DNA of 64,000 nucleotides from Accumulibacter sp036625275 (GTDB lineage: Bacteria > Pseudomonadota > Gammaproteobacteria > Burkholderiales > Rhodocyclaceae). The notes below the pieces were generated by a model, which saw only the letters and a list, made by a program, of their open reading frames with translations, did not search any database and had not been told where the DNA came from. Numbering within the stretch: position 1 is the stretch's first letter; each line of letters starts with the position of its first letter. Below are positions 35,135 to 44,658 of this stretch, in pieces. A program made the translations under genes and the position numbers. The DNA is taken from positions 124,001-188,000 of the forward strand of contig NZ_JAZKUD010000002.1 of NCBI RefSeq assembly GCF_036625275.1. The letters run 5' to 3'.

Positions 35135-36364
35135 TCAGCGATACAGGGGCAGATCGGCCAGTCGGCGCTCGATCTCGGCCGTTTGTTGTGCATAGACGTT
35201 CGGGTCGCCAAAGCGGCGCTTGAACTCGGCTTCCGACAGGTATTCGGGAAGCCCGGCGAGGGAGGGGACCAGATCCGCGTCAGTCACAGTCCCGCGTAAT
35301 ACCTTGTACAGGCGCGCATAGTCGTCGACCACAAGCTCGCCAAAGCGTGTTCCTGCACGATCAGCCGCCAGATCGGCAAACGAAAAACCGCTCCCTTTCC
35401 GGGAGTCATCGATTTCCTTGTAAACCCCGATCGCATTCGCTGCAGGCTCGCCGGCCCAGGCAGCCAGGGCAGCCGAAATTCCGAAATGCTGGGCACTGTC
35501 TTCACGGCCGAGCAGGGTCAGTTTCACGCGGCGCGCACGCGGCCACCCTTTTGCTTCCGGCAGCAGCATCGTCAGGTTCTTGTCTGCCAGATAGCTTGCC
35601 AGAACCAGCAGCACCGCACGGTTCGCCGGAAGGGTCTGGTCGCTTGCGGGTGCCAGCAGTGGAGACAGGATTTGGCTCAAGGGAACACGAGCGCGTGCAG
35701 TATAGTGGTCGAGAAGGCCCGCCAGGGCCGTCTGGGCAGCGTGCATGTGAACGATGTCCTGCGGCGTGAATGCCATCGACCTGGCACGGTCGAGCAGCCG
35801 CGGTTCCCAAACGTAGGTCAGCTCGACACTGTCGCGAGCAGGCTCGAAGGCCAGACGCCGGATGGCCTGCCGGGCAATCGTCCACTCCTCCGAAAAACCG
35901 GCAATGCTGATCGCCGAGGCGATCAACCATTCGGCCAGTGCAGACGGGATCGGGAAGGAGCCAAGCGAAGCGGCAACGATCCGTGGTTCGCCCTTTGCTT
36001 CCTGGAAGGATGCGCTCAGATTGAAGTAGCGGGATCCCGGAATTCCAGGAGCCCGAATGGTCAGCCGGATTTCGGCGTGATCATCGCCCAGGATGAAGGC
36101 AGCGCGCCCCCGCAGGTTGCGACTCGCGAAATAATTGATCGCAGTGTCAATCAACGTCGCTGGAATGACGGTCGTTCGCTCATCACCGCGCTGAAGCCGG
36201 CGTGGGTCATTGCTGACCAACAGGCGCCTGGCAGCGGCAACCGATATTGGCAAGATCGCTTCGTCGCGGCTGACCAATGGTGCCGGGTCGCTGACTGCGA
36301 ACAAAAAGGAACTCATAGTGATGAGCAGCGATAGCAGCGCAAGCACCCAACCACGGCGACGCAT
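35135..36364 (-). CDS. Membrane-anchored protein of unknown function
   Basis: I do not recognise a family. Read from ATG 36364 it is 409 residues: MRRRGWVLALLSLLITMSSFLFAVS forms an N-terminal membrane anchor or uncleaved signal. The rest is a soluble, alpha-helix-rich periplasmic domain with few Cys. Notable stretches are FASRNLRGRAAFILGDDHAEIRLTIRAP (beta-rich) and HFGISAALAAWAGEPAANAIGVYKEIDDSRKGSGFSFADLAADRAGTRFGELV, which looks like a substrate-free relative of lysozyme-like or metalloprotease-fold helices. A GTG at 36445 extends the frame but reads as Arg-rich noise. It converges on the MFS gene and follows ppx on the same strand by about 140 bases. Confidence 0.7.
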   Translation of the reverse strand: MRRRGWVLALLSLLITMSSFLFAVSDPAPLVSRDEAILPISVAAARRLLVSNDPRRLQRGDERTTVIPATLIDTAINYFASRNLRGRAAFILGDDHAEIRLTIRAPGIPGSRYFNLSASFQEAKGEPRIVAASLGSFPIPSALAEWLIASAISIAGFSEEWTIARQAIRRLAFEPARDSVELTYVWEPRLLDRARSMAFTPQDIVHMHAAQTALAGLLDHYTARARVPLSQILSPLLAPASDQTLPANRAVLLVLASYLADKNLTMLLPEAKGWPRARRVKLTLLGREDSAQHFGISAALAAWAGEPAANAIGVYKEIDDSRKGSGFSFADLAADRAGTRFGELVVDDYARLYKVLRGTVTDADLVPSLAGLPEYLSEAEFKRRFGDPNVYAQQTAEIERRLADLPLYR

Positions 36365-36505
36365 CAGAGATACGACCCGCTGCCGGGTAGCAACCTTGTC
36401 ATTGCCGGCATCAGCGGCGGCCCTCGTCCGGATCGACGAGCGCACGGGTATGAATGAAAGTGTTGGGAGGTCCCGAATATTTCTTGGTCAGCACGCAAGG
36501 CGCAC

Positions 36506-38053
36506 TCACGGCGAGGCATCTGACAGGGGCGCAAGCGGCGTTGGTGCCGCAGCGGGCGCGGCACGGCCAAGCCGCAACTCGAAGCCGGCCTTGCAAAGCA
36601 GGCGAGCTTCCATCTGCAGGTCGGCATGGGTCAGCGGATGCTCGTCCAGCCAGTCTGGCGGAAAGGACAGGTACATTCTCTGCCGCTCCACCCGTAGACC
36701 GATCGCGGGCAATGGCTCGTTGCTGCGACCGCGATGCAGCACTACCGCCAGACGCAACAGGGCGCACAGACGACGAGCATGACATGCCCAATCTCTGGGC
36801 AGATCGGCAAAGGCGTCGGCGGGAAATGAGCGTCGGTGACGTCTGACCAGCGCCGCCAGCAACTGCTGGTCGTTACGCGAGTAGCCAGGCAGTTCGGCAT
36901 GTGCCAGTACATAGGCCCCATGCTTGTGGTACTGGTCATGGGTCAGCAACAAGCCAATCTCGTGCAGACGGGCCGCACGTTCGAGTACGCTCCGAGCTTC
37001 CTTGCCGGTCAGCTTCCAGGGCACGCGGACCTGCCGCAGCAGATCGAGCGCAGACGCGCTCACCCGCTCCGCCTGGGCCTCGTCGAGATCGAAGCGACGG
37101 ATGACGTCGGCAATGGTGCGGTCACGGACGTCTTCATGGCGGATGCGGCCGAGAAGATCATAGATCAGACCTTCGCGCAGCGCACCTTCCGAAACATCCA
37201 TCTGTGCGATGCCAAGCGCTTCACACAGCCCGTGCAAGACCACGAAGCCGCCCACGAAGACGCGTGCACGCGCCGGTTCCAGTTGCCACCGGCGAGCCAC
37301 CCCGGTGTTGTCGCGGACTTCGAGCAAAGCCGTGCGCAGCCGCCGCAGTCCTTCGAGTGTGATTCCCTCACGGCTCCAGCCTTCGCTGATGATGACATCC
37401 TGGATGGCCTTGATCGATCCGGAAGCGCCGGTGACTGTCTGCAAGTCGCGTACCAGGTACTCTTCGCGAACGGGTTCGAGGCTCAGTTGGACGAGCAGTT
37501 CAGCCTTGCGCAGGCGCGCTGCGGTAATTCGACCATCGGTAAAGCAGGCACGGGTCAGGCTGACACAACCCATGCGCAAACTCGCCAGGTGTAGAGGGTC
37601 GAACTGTTCGCCGATGATCAGTTCCGTGCTGCCGCCACCAATATCGACAACTAGGCGCTGGGTTGCGACGTCGCCGACGCTGTGCGCGACACCCAGATAG
37701 ATCAGCCGCGCCTCTTCCTGACCGCTGACAATCTCTACCCGGTGGCCGAGAAGTTGTTCTGCACGGGCGACGAATCCAGCGCTGTTGCGTGCCTGTCGCA
37801 GGGTGTTGGTCCCAACGATGCGCAGGCGTGCCGACGGAATGTGCCGCAGTCGCTGACCGAAACGCGCCAGGCAATCCAGCGCCCGCTGTTGCGACTCGGC
37901 GGATAGCCGGTGGTGTCTGTCGAGACCGGCAGCAAGCTGAACCATCTCGCGCAAACGGTCGAGAATCTGCACATGCCCGTTACTGATGCGGGCGACGATC
38001 ATGTGAAAGCTGTTCGAGCCCAGGTCGATCGCTGCTACAAAATTGGATGACAC
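36506..38053 (-). CDS. ppx: Exopolyphosphatase / guanosine pentaphosphate phosphohydrolase
   Basis: A 515-residue Ppx/GppA protein with the actin-like ATPase-fold loops AAIDLGSNSFHMIVARI (7-23) and VVDIGGGSTELIIGEQF, and a C-terminal HD-like extension with RAARLHEIGLLLTHDQYHKHGAYVLAHAELPGYSRNDQ. It hydrolyses terminal phosphates of polyphosphate or pppGpp. In a polyphosphate-accumulating organism this would be central, but the sequence alone does not prove that lifestyle. A 266-base gap separates it from priA. Confidence 0.93.
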   Translation of the reverse strand: MSSNFVAAIDLGSNSFHMIVARISNGHVQILDRLREMVQLAAGLDRHHRLSAESQQRALDCLARFGQRLRHIPSARLRIVGTNTLRQARNSAGFVARAEQLLGHRVEIVSGQEEARLIYLGVAHSVGDVATQRLVVDIGGGSTELIIGEQFDPLHLASLRMGCVSLTRACFTDGRITAARLRKAELLVQLSLEPVREEYLVRDLQTVTGASGSIKAIQDVIISEGWSREGITLEGLRRLRTALLEVRDNTGVARRWQLEPARARVFVGGFVVLHGLCEALGIAQMDVSEGALREGLIYDLLGRIRHEDVRDRTIADVIRRFDLDEAQAERVSASALDLLRQVRVPWKLTGKEARSVLERAARLHEIGLLLTHDQYHKHGAYVLAHAELPGYSRNDQQLLAALVRRHRRSFPADAFADLPRDWACHARRLCALLRLAVVLHRGRSNEPLPAIGLRVERQRMYLSFPPDWLDEHPLTHADLQMEARLLCKAGFELRLGRAAPAAAPTPLAPLSDASP

Positions 38054-38319
38054 CTTGGCATTTCTCCAAATGGTTCAAGCAAAACCGCCATTTCGCTCCG
38101 GCACTGCCCAGTCTGGGCCGCAGAACACCTCTCCCGGCATGAGACTGAGGAAGGATAAGGGCTCGGCTCTCGCCACACCGTGACATTCCGCACATTGGAA
38201 AGAAGCCGTGCGCATCCGTAGCAGGAGTATCCCTATGCCCGGTACCCGAGTCAATCTTCGGCACCCATAGGCACTGCCGGGAAATGCGCAAGGCCTCGGC
38301 GGCTCGCACGGGCACCCGG
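38054..38319. other. Intergenic region between priA and ppx
   Basis: 266 bases. A short minus-strand frame at 38075-38215 would encode 46 residues starting MRTASFQCAECHGVARAEPL with a Cys-X2-Cys and a third Cys, but no Shine-Dalgarno precedes it. I see no clear promoter or hairpin. ppx transcription probably starts here. Confidence 0.4.
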
Positions 38320-40317
38320 TCAGAACTCCAGGGGGTCGACCTCCAGGTGCCAGCGTAGCCGGGAGGATGCTTTGATGGCTTCGAGCCGGGTCACCCAACC
38401 GGCGAGAAAGCGCTGTAAGGTTCGCCGCGATGGCGACTCGACCAGCAACTGAGCGCGTTCCAGACTGGCGCGACGGGAAAGGCGCATCGGCACCGGATCG
38501 TAAAAAATCACCAGCGGATCATTTTCGGACTCCGGGCCAGCGCGTGCAGTCGCAAGAAAGCTCAACGCTTCAGTCATCTGGGGGGCTTCTGCGCGCAGCA
38601 TGGCCTGGTGGGCATAGGGCGGGAAGCCGGCCTGCTGCCGCTCCTTGAGCTGTGTGGCAGCGAAAGCCGGATAGTCATGTCGGACCAGCGCGGCATAAAG
38701 CGGATGGTCTGGAAACTGTGTCTGCAGCAACACCTCTCCTGGTCGGTCGGCACGGCCGGCGCGGCCAGCCACCTGCATCAACTGTGCGAACAGACGCTCC
38801 GGGGCACGCCAGTCGGCGGCAAACAGGGCCGCATCCGGGGCTATTGCGCCGACCAGCGTGAGCTTTGGAAAGTCATGGCCCTTGGCCAGCATCTGTGTGC
38901 CAACCAGAATGTCGGCCTCGCCCCTCTGGATGGTCGCCACGGATGTTTCCCATTGCCTGCGGCTGCCCGCCGAATCACGATCGACGCGCAGGATGCGTGC
39001 CTGCGGGAAGCGCTCGGCAAGGACCGCTTCGATCCGCTGCGTACCACGACCAAAGGTATTGAGGTCTTGGTTGCCACAGGTCGGGCAACGCTTTGGGATA
39101 CGCGCTTCAAAACCGCAGTGATGGCAGCGCAGGCAGCGGTCGGCGAGATGCAGAACCAGGTTGGCGGCACAGCGATGACAATGAGACGTCCAGCCGCAAG
39201 CGGCGCAGGCCATCACCGGAGCATAACCGCGCCGATTGAGGAAGACCAGACTCTGCTCGGCACGCGCCAGACGTTGCTCGATGGCCAGCAGCAATGCTCT
39301 GGAAAGCCCATCCTGCAACTTGTCGACGCGCGTATCGATACATCGCAGCAGCGGCAGGCGGGCCCCCTCGAAGGCTCGCTCGCGAAGCGAGAGCAGTCGG
39401 TAGCGGCCCGTTCCGTCATTGGCGTTGGCCCAGCTCTCCAGTGAGGGAGTCGCTGAACCGAGGACGATCGGAATGGCGCTGTCGTGGGCGCGAAAGACGG
39501 CCAGGTCACGTGCCGAATAGCGAATTCCGTCCTGCTGTTTGAACGACGGGTCATGCTCTTCATCGACGATGATCAGGCCAAGCTCTGGCAAGGGGGTGAA
39601 TACCGCCAGCCGGGTGCCAAGGACGATACGTGCCTCGCCAGTCAGTGCGGCACGCCAGTTGCGGCTACGCGCAGCCTCACCCAACTCGCTGTGCAGGCTG
39701 ACCAGTCCGGCATTTGGAAAACGAGCCGTGACCCGGGCTTCGAGTTGTGGCGTCAGGTTGATTTCCGGTACCAGCAGGAGCGACTGTCGCCCTGCCGCCA
39801 GACAGCGTTCGATCAGGCGCAGATAGATTTCGGTCTTGCCACTGCCGGTGACGCCGTGTAAGAGATAAGCACGGGCTTTACCGACCGCCATCGACGTCAG
39901 CGCAGCTTCCTGTTCGCAGGTCAGCAGCGGCGCTGGCTGCGCCGGCACGTCCACGATGTGCTGCCGAAGCGGCCGAGCTTTCGGTGGTGCCAGCGCACGT
40001 AGTCCGGCCGGCAGGGTAGACAGCATCACCTGCCCAAGCGGCGCGTGATAATAGGCCGCGCAAAACCTGGTCAGGCGAAACCAGGCGGCGGGCAAGGGCG
40101 GCAGCTCGCGAAGAATGCTTTCGATCGGCTTGAGCTGCGCAAGCGGAATGTCCGTATCGGTAGCCAACTCAACGAGGATACCGATCTTCTGGCGTTGTCC
40201 GAAGGGTACACGCACTCGACAGCCGATGTCTGCTACCGACATCCTCTCTCCCTCGGGAACTCGGTAGTCGAAGAAGCGACGCAGCGGCACGTCTAGGGCG
40301 ACGCGGGCAATCTGCAT
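38320..40317 (-). CDS. priA: Primosomal protein N' (replication restart helicase PriA)
   Basis: A 665-residue helicase, somewhat shorter than E. coli PriA (about 730). Walker A GVTGSGKTE (155-163), DEEH box VDEEHDPSFKQ, VLGSATPS, and two zinc-binding Cys clusters (CAACGWTSHCHRC and CLRCHHCGFEARIPKRCPTC) are intact. The N-terminal 3'-DNA binding domain begins at residue 1 (MQIARVALDVPLRRFFDYRV). It reloads the replisome at stalled forks. Its upstream region holds DnaA-box-like sequences. Confidence 0.96.
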   Translation of the reverse strand: MQIARVALDVPLRRFFDYRVPEGERMSVADIGCRVRVPFGQRQKIGILVELATDTDIPLAQLKPIESILRELPPLPAAWFRLTRFCAAYYHAPLGQVMLSTLPAGLRALAPPKARPLRQHIVDVPAQPAPLLTCEQEAALTSMAVGKARAYLLHGVTGSGKTEIYLRLIERCLAAGRQSLLLVPEINLTPQLEARVTARFPNAGLVSLHSELGEAARSRNWRAALTGEARIVLGTRLAVFTPLPELGLIIVDEEHDPSFKQQDGIRYSARDLAVFRAHDSAIPIVLGSATPSLESWANANDGTGRYRLLSLRERAFEGARLPLLRCIDTRVDKLQDGLSRALLLAIEQRLARAEQSLVFLNRRGYAPVMACAACGWTSHCHRCAANLVLHLADRCLRCHHCGFEARIPKRCPTCGNQDLNTFGRGTQRIEAVLAERFPQARILRVDRDSAGSRRQWETSVATIQRGEADILVGTQMLAKGHDFPKLTLVGAIAPDAALFAADWRAPERLFAQLMQVAGRAGRADRPGEVLLQTQFPDHPLYAALVRHDYPAFAATQLKERQQAGFPPYAHQAMLRAEAPQMTEALSFLATARAGPESENDPLVIFYDPVPMRLSRRASLERAQLLVESPSRRTLQRFLAGWVTRLEAIKASSRLRWHLEVDPLEF

Positions 40318-40382
40318 GCGGAAGATCCGATCCGGGAAACGCGTTTGTGAGCTAAGGCATTCAGTTATCTCAGCTTTCCGGC

Positions 40383-40416
40383 CTATACACAGTTCTGTGG
40401 ATAACTCTGTGGATCA
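40383..40416. promoter_or_regulatory. Cluster of DnaA-box sequences upstream of priA
   Basis: A perfect DnaA box TGTGGATAA (reverse of TTATCCACA) is at 40396-40404, a one-mismatch copy TGTGGATCA at 40408-40416 (12-base phasing), and CTATACACA at 40383-40391 fits with two mismatches. A further weak copy TGTGAACAA is at 40572-40580. Either a replication-origin element or DnaA control of priA. Confidence 0.7.
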
Positions 40417-40481
40417 GCTTGCCGAAAAGTGGCGCAAAGGCCCTGTTCACAAGGGTTTCAGCCGATCGCCGGAAAAATAGG

Positions 40482-40521
40482 CAAATTTAAATTTGTTTTA
40501 AATCAATATACTAAAAAAATG
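40482..40521. other. AT-rich stretch with IHF-like site next to the DnaA boxes
   Basis: About 40 bases of almost pure A/T, including AAATTTAAATTTG, about 65 bases from the DnaA boxes. AATCAATATACTA at 40501-40513 matches the IHF consensus WATCAAN4TTR with one mismatch. Such a segment contrasts sharply with the GC-rich surroundings and could be a DNA unwinding element. Confidence 0.5.
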
Positions 40522-40600
40522 ACTGGAATTTCCGGGGGCTTTTGGCAGACTGCAAAAGTGGTGAGCATTTCTGTGAACAAGTCAAGCGGTAGAGCACGAT

Positions 40601-41677
40601 TTATTCGGTTTTTATACGCAGGAGACGGCTATGGGTATGTACTGCATCGACCAGTGCAGTCACGTTTTCGGGGGGTGTAAACTGGGCAATCCCATGCCCA
40701 AGATTGAAGACATGGCCGGTGTTGTACGAACCGTAGCTGTCCAGTACGCGCCTGGCTTCGGCGGCTACCCGCGCAGGTGAGGCGAAGAGCACACCCGGAT
40801 CGAGATTGCCCTGCAGGGCGACCTGGTGACCTACCCGCCGACGCGCTTCACCGATATCGATCATCCAGTCGAGGCCGATCGCATTACAGCCGATGTCGGC
40901 AATCGATTCCAGCCACAGGCCACCCCCCTTGGTGAACACGATCGATGGAACGTATTCACCTGCCTGTTTGCGGATCAGACTACCGACGATGCGTCGCAGG
41001 TAGGGTAACGAGAATTCCTGGTAAGCGGCTGCCGAAAGCGAGCCACCCCAGGAATCGAAAATCATCACCGCCTGTGCTCCGGACTCGATCTGGGCATTGA
41101 GGTAAGCGCTGACGGCATCGGCAGTGACCGACAGAATGCGATGCAGCAGGTCCGGACGATCGTAGAGCATGCCCTTGATGTGCCGGTAATCGCTGCTCGC
41201 GCCGCCTTCGACCATGTAGCAGGCGAGAGTGTAAGGGCTGCCGGAGAAACCGATCAGCGGCACGGTGTTGTTCAGGGCCCGTCTGATTTCAGCGACGGCG
41301 TCCATCACGTAACGCAGATGATCCCAGGGGTCCGGCGCGGTCAGGTCGCGGATTGCCCATTCCTCGCGCAGCGGACGTTCGAAGCGTGGTCCTTCACCGT
41401 CGGTGAAATAAAGCCCGAGTCCCATTGCATCGGGCACCGTCAGGATGTCCGAGAAAAGGATTGCGGCATCGAGATTGTAGCGCGTGAGCGGCTGCAGAGT
41501 GACCTCGCAGGCCATGGCCGGACTCTTGCACAACTGCAGGAAACTGCCGGCACGCCGGCGCGTTTCGCAGTATTCGGGCAGATAGCGGCCCGCCTGCCGC
41601 ATCAGCCAGACCGGGGTGTACTCGGTCGGTTCCTTGAGCAGTGCACGCAGGAAAGTGTCGTTGCAGGGTCGGGTCAC
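40601..41677 (-). CDS. hemE: Uroporphyrinogen decarboxylase
   Basis: A 358-residue HemE. The conserved N-terminus LKEPTEYTPVWLMRQAGRYLPEYCETR contains the substrate-binding Arg of MRQAGRYLPEY, and ILFSDILTVPDAMG and IGFSGSPYTLACYMVEGG match further active-site blocks. It converts uroporphyrinogen III to coproporphyrinogen III in heme synthesis. It lies 60 bases downstream of the trkH stop in the same direction. Confidence 0.97.
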   Translation of the reverse strand: MTRPCNDTFLRALLKEPTEYTPVWLMRQAGRYLPEYCETRRRAGSFLQLCKSPAMACEVTLQPLTRYNLDAAILFSDILTVPDAMGLGLYFTDGEGPRFERPLREEWAIRDLTAPDPWDHLRYVMDAVAEIRRALNNTVPLIGFSGSPYTLACYMVEGGASSDYRHIKGMLYDRPDLLHRILSVTADAVSAYLNAQIESGAQAVMIFDSWGGSLSAAAYQEFSLPYLRRIVGSLIRKQAGEYVPSIVFTKGGGLWLESIADIGCNAIGLDWMIDIGEARRRVGHQVALQGNLDPGVLFASPARVAAEARRVLDSYGSYNTGHVFNLGHGIAQFTPPENVTALVDAVHTHSRLLRIKTE

Positions 41678-41737
41678 GTTGGGCTCCGTCGCAGCGGAAG
41701 ATATGCTGCGAAACTGCGATTATCCACTTTTTCGCTT

Positions 41738-43192
41738 CTACTTGCGCCAGAAAGCCGGGGTCATGACCACCAGCAGGGTGAAGATTTCGAGGCGACCGAG
41801 GAGCATGGCGAAGGTACACACCCAGGTCTGGAAGTCGGTCAGACCGCCGAAGTTGGTTGCCGGACCGACTTCGCCGAGACCCGGCCCGGTATTGTTGATG
41901 CTCGCGACGACCGCCGAGAAAGCAGTAATGATCTCGAGCCCGGAGAAGGAAAGCGCCAGCGTCATCGAAACGATGCACACCATGTACATGAAGCCGAAAG
42001 CCAACACCGCGAAGAGAATGTTGGGAGGCACCACCTCGCTGCCGATCTTGATTGGATGCACGGCATTGGGATGCATGGCGCGTGTCAGTTCGCGGTAGAC
42101 CTGCTTGTAGAGCACGATGGCGCGGATCATCTTGATGCCGCCTCCTGTCGAACCCGCACTGGTCGCAAAACTCGACAGAAACAACATCCACAACGGAGCA
42201 AAGAAAGGCCACAGGGCATAGTCGGTGTTGGCATATCCCGTGGTCGTCGCGATCGAGACGACGTTGAAGGCCGAAAACCTGAGCGCCTCGACAAAGCCCG
42301 GATAGACCCCATGCGCATCGAGATAGACGGCGATCGCGACGACACTGCCGAGGGTGACCAGGAGAAAGGCCCCGGCTTCCGGGTCGGTCACATAAGGGCG
42401 CAGCGAACGACCGGAAAGAACGACGTAGTGGGTCGCGAAATTGCAGCCCGCGATCAGCATGAAAGCGATGCTGACCGCTTCGATCGCCGGCGAATCAAAG
42501 AATCCGAAGCTCGCGTCGTGGCTGGAGAAACCGCCGAGCCCCATGGTGGTGAACATGTGCATGATCGCATCGAGCCAGGTCATCCCGGCCCAACGGTAGC
42601 CCAGAATGCAGCCGATCGAGATCAAGGTGTAGACCACCCACAGGCCCTTTGCCGTTTCAGCCATGCGCGGGGTCATTTTCGAGTCCTTCATCGGTCCCGG
42701 AGTTTCCGCCTTGAACATCTGGCGGCCGCCAATTCCGAGCAAAGGCAGGATCGCCACCGCCAGAACGATCAGGCCCATGCCTCCGAGCCAGACCAGTTGG
42801 CAACGCCAAAAATTGATCGACACCGGCATGGTGTCCAGTCCTTCGAAGACTGTTGCACCGGTCGTGGTCAGACCGGAGACCGCTTCAAAATAGGCATCCG
42901 TGAAACTCGCACCAAGTTGTATGACTAGGGGCAGTGCGGCGTAGACCGGCAAGACCGTCCATACCAGCGCGACCATCAGGAAACCGTCGCGAATCGTCAG
43001 GTCACGCTTCTCCTTGCGAGTTGCATACCACAACCCCAGACCGGTCCCGACAGTCAGCAGGACCGCCTCGTCGAAGGCATTCTCGGCACCGTCCTGCATC
43101 GCCCAGGACAAGGCCAGGGGAACCAGCATGGTCAGACCAAAAATGCAGATCACCAGCGAGAGAACCCGAATCACCGGGTAATAGCGTTGCAT
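41738..43192 (-). CDS. trkH: Potassium uptake transporter subunit TrkH
   Basis: A 484-residue membrane protein made of repeated M1-P-M2 units. Selectivity-filter regions are recognisable around SGLTTTGATVF, TTMGLGGFSSHDASFG, ATTTGYANTDY and ASINNTGPGLGEVG. It forms the potassium pore gated by TrkA. It begins 11 bases after the trkA stop, so the two are an operon. Confidence 0.95.
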   Translation of the reverse strand: MQRYYPVIRVLSLVICIFGLTMLVPLALSWAMQDGAENAFDEAVLLTVGTGLGLWYATRKEKRDLTIRDGFLMVALVWTVLPVYAALPLVIQLGASFTDAYFEAVSGLTTTGATVFEGLDTMPVSINFWRCQLVWLGGMGLIVLAVAILPLLGIGGRQMFKAETPGPMKDSKMTPRMAETAKGLWVVYTLISIGCILGYRWAGMTWLDAIMHMFTTMGLGGFSSHDASFGFFDSPAIEAVSIAFMLIAGCNFATHYVVLSGRSLRPYVTDPEAGAFLLVTLGSVVAIAVYLDAHGVYPGFVEALRFSAFNVVSIATTTGYANTDYALWPFFAPLWMLFLSSFATSAGSTGGGIKMIRAIVLYKQVYRELTRAMHPNAVHPIKIGSEVVPPNILFAVLAFGFMYMVCIVSMTLALSFSGLEIITAFSAVVASINNTGPGLGEVGPATNFGGLTDFQTWVCTFAMLLGRLEIFTLLVVMTPAFWRK

Positions 43193-43203
43193 GGCGGTTC
43201 CTC

Positions 43204-44634
43204 TCAGAAGAAATGGAAACCGACTGCGAACAGTTTTTCCACCTGCTTGACCACCTTCTTGTCAAGGCAGAAGACGATCACGTGGTCTCCGGACTCGATC
43301 ATCACGTCCTTGTGGGCGATCAGTACCCGGCCCCTCTGCTTCTGTCTGGCCAGACCGAAAAAGCCGATCTTCCGGCTCTTGTCGAGATCGCGCACAATCG
43401 CCGCGATGAATGCGCCAGCAATCTCGGGCAACTCACCGATGCGCCGGCCAACCACTTTCGAATTCTTCTGCTCACCGTGTGCGACGATTTCGAGCGCTTC
43501 GGCAGCGCCACGGCGCAGACTGTGCACCTGTGCCACATCGCCGTGACGGACGTAGGTCAGCAGCGTACCGATCGATACCTGTGCCGGCGAAATCGCGATG
43601 TCGATCGGCCCGCCCTGGACCAGTTCGGCATAGGCACGCCGGTTGATCAGTGCCACCACGCGCTTGCTGCCCATCCGCTTGGCCAGCGACCCGGCCATGA
43701 TGTTATCTTCGTCGTCGTTGGTCAGCGCCAGGAAGAGATCCATTTCATCGATCGCTTCCTGCTGCAACAACTCCTCGTCGGTGGCGTCACCGCTGAGTAC
43801 CAGCGCCGACTTGAGGGTCGTGGCGACAAACTCGGCGCGGCGCCGATCCAGCTCGATGACCTTGACCTGACACTTGCTCTCGAGCGCCTGAGCGACGCGC
43901 AGCCCGATATTGCCGCCGCCGGCGATCATCACCCGCCGGACAGGCTCCAGGGAGCGTCGGAGTTCGCGCATCATGGTCCGAATGTGTTCCTCGGCAGCCA
44001 GCAGGAAGACTTCATCTCCATCTTCGATGATCGTTTCGCCGGTGGGGGTCATGGCCCCGTCGCGACGAAAGATCGCCGCGATGCGTCCGTCGATTCCCGC
44101 TGGCAGATGATTGGACATTTCCTTGATCGGGCTCCCAACCAGCAGGCCACCGGCGTAGGCACGAACGGCGACGAGCGCCAGACGACCGTCGCCAAAACTG
44201 AGCACCTGCAATGCTTCAGGAAAATCGACCAGACGCGTAATGTACTCGGTGATGACCTGTTCAGGACACAAGGCATAATCGACAGCGAAATTCTCCGGGG
44301 ACAGCAGCTTTTCACTGTCCAGAAAGTCGCGAGCGCGCAGCCGGGCGATCCGCGCCGGAACGTTGAAAATGCTGTGTGCCACCTTGCAGGCGACGAGATT
44401 GGTCTGATCGCTCTGAGTGACGGCAATCAGCAGATCGGCGTCAAGCAAACCAGCATTGGCCAATATCGATGGATGCGCCGCATTGCCAACCACCGTCTGC
44501 AGGTCAAGGCGATCCTGCAACTGCGCCAGACGTTCATGGTCGCTATCAACCACCGTGATATCGTTATTTTCAGAGGCGAGACTTTCGGCGACGCTGGCAC
44601 CTACCTGGCCAGCACCGAGAATGACGATGTGCAT
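43204..44634 (-). CDS. trkA: Trk potassium uptake NAD-binding regulator TrkA
   Basis: A 476-residue protein with two RCK modules, each with an N-terminal Rossmann domain (MHIVILGAGQVGASVAESLA and VMIAGGGNIGLRVAQALE) and a C-terminal TrkA_C domain. It gates TrkH according to nucleotide. The gene follows ntrX by 24 bases, giving an ntrYX-trkAH arrangement that recurs in Rhodocyclales relatives as I recall. Confidence 0.95.
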   Translation of the reverse strand: MHIVILGAGQVGASVAESLASENNDITVVDSDHERLAQLQDRLDLQTVVGNAAHPSILANAGLLDADLLIAVTQSDQTNLVACKVAHSIFNVPARIARLRARDFLDSEKLLSPENFAVDYALCPEQVITEYITRLVDFPEALQVLSFGDGRLALVAVRAYAGGLLVGSPIKEMSNHLPAGIDGRIAAIFRRDGAMTPTGETIIEDGDEVFLLAAEEHIRTMMRELRRSLEPVRRVMIAGGGNIGLRVAQALESKCQVKVIELDRRRAEFVATTLKSALVLSGDATDEELLQQEAIDEMDLFLALTNDDEDNIMAGSLAKRMGSKRVVALINRRAYAELVQGGPIDIAISPAQVSIGTLLTYVRHGDVAQVHSLRRGAAEALEIVAHGEQKNSKVVGRRIGELPEIAGAFIAAIVRDLDKSRKIGFFGLARQKQRGRVLIAHKDVMIESGDHVIVFCLDKKVVKQVEKLFAVGFHFF

Positions 44635-44658
44635 TTTCCTGATCCCCCTGGTTGGACT

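Noticed and set aside
38075..38398. Cys-containing minus-strand frame (CAECHG) upstream of ppx
   Set aside because: Overlaps the priA end, Pro/Arg-rich before the Cys part, no ribosome site; noted only as a possible small ORF.
40429..40680. 83-codon plus-strand frame in the priA-hemE gap
   Set aside because: It runs through the AT-rich and DnaA-box region into the hemE 3' end, has no Shine-Dalgarno sequence and an unusual composition.
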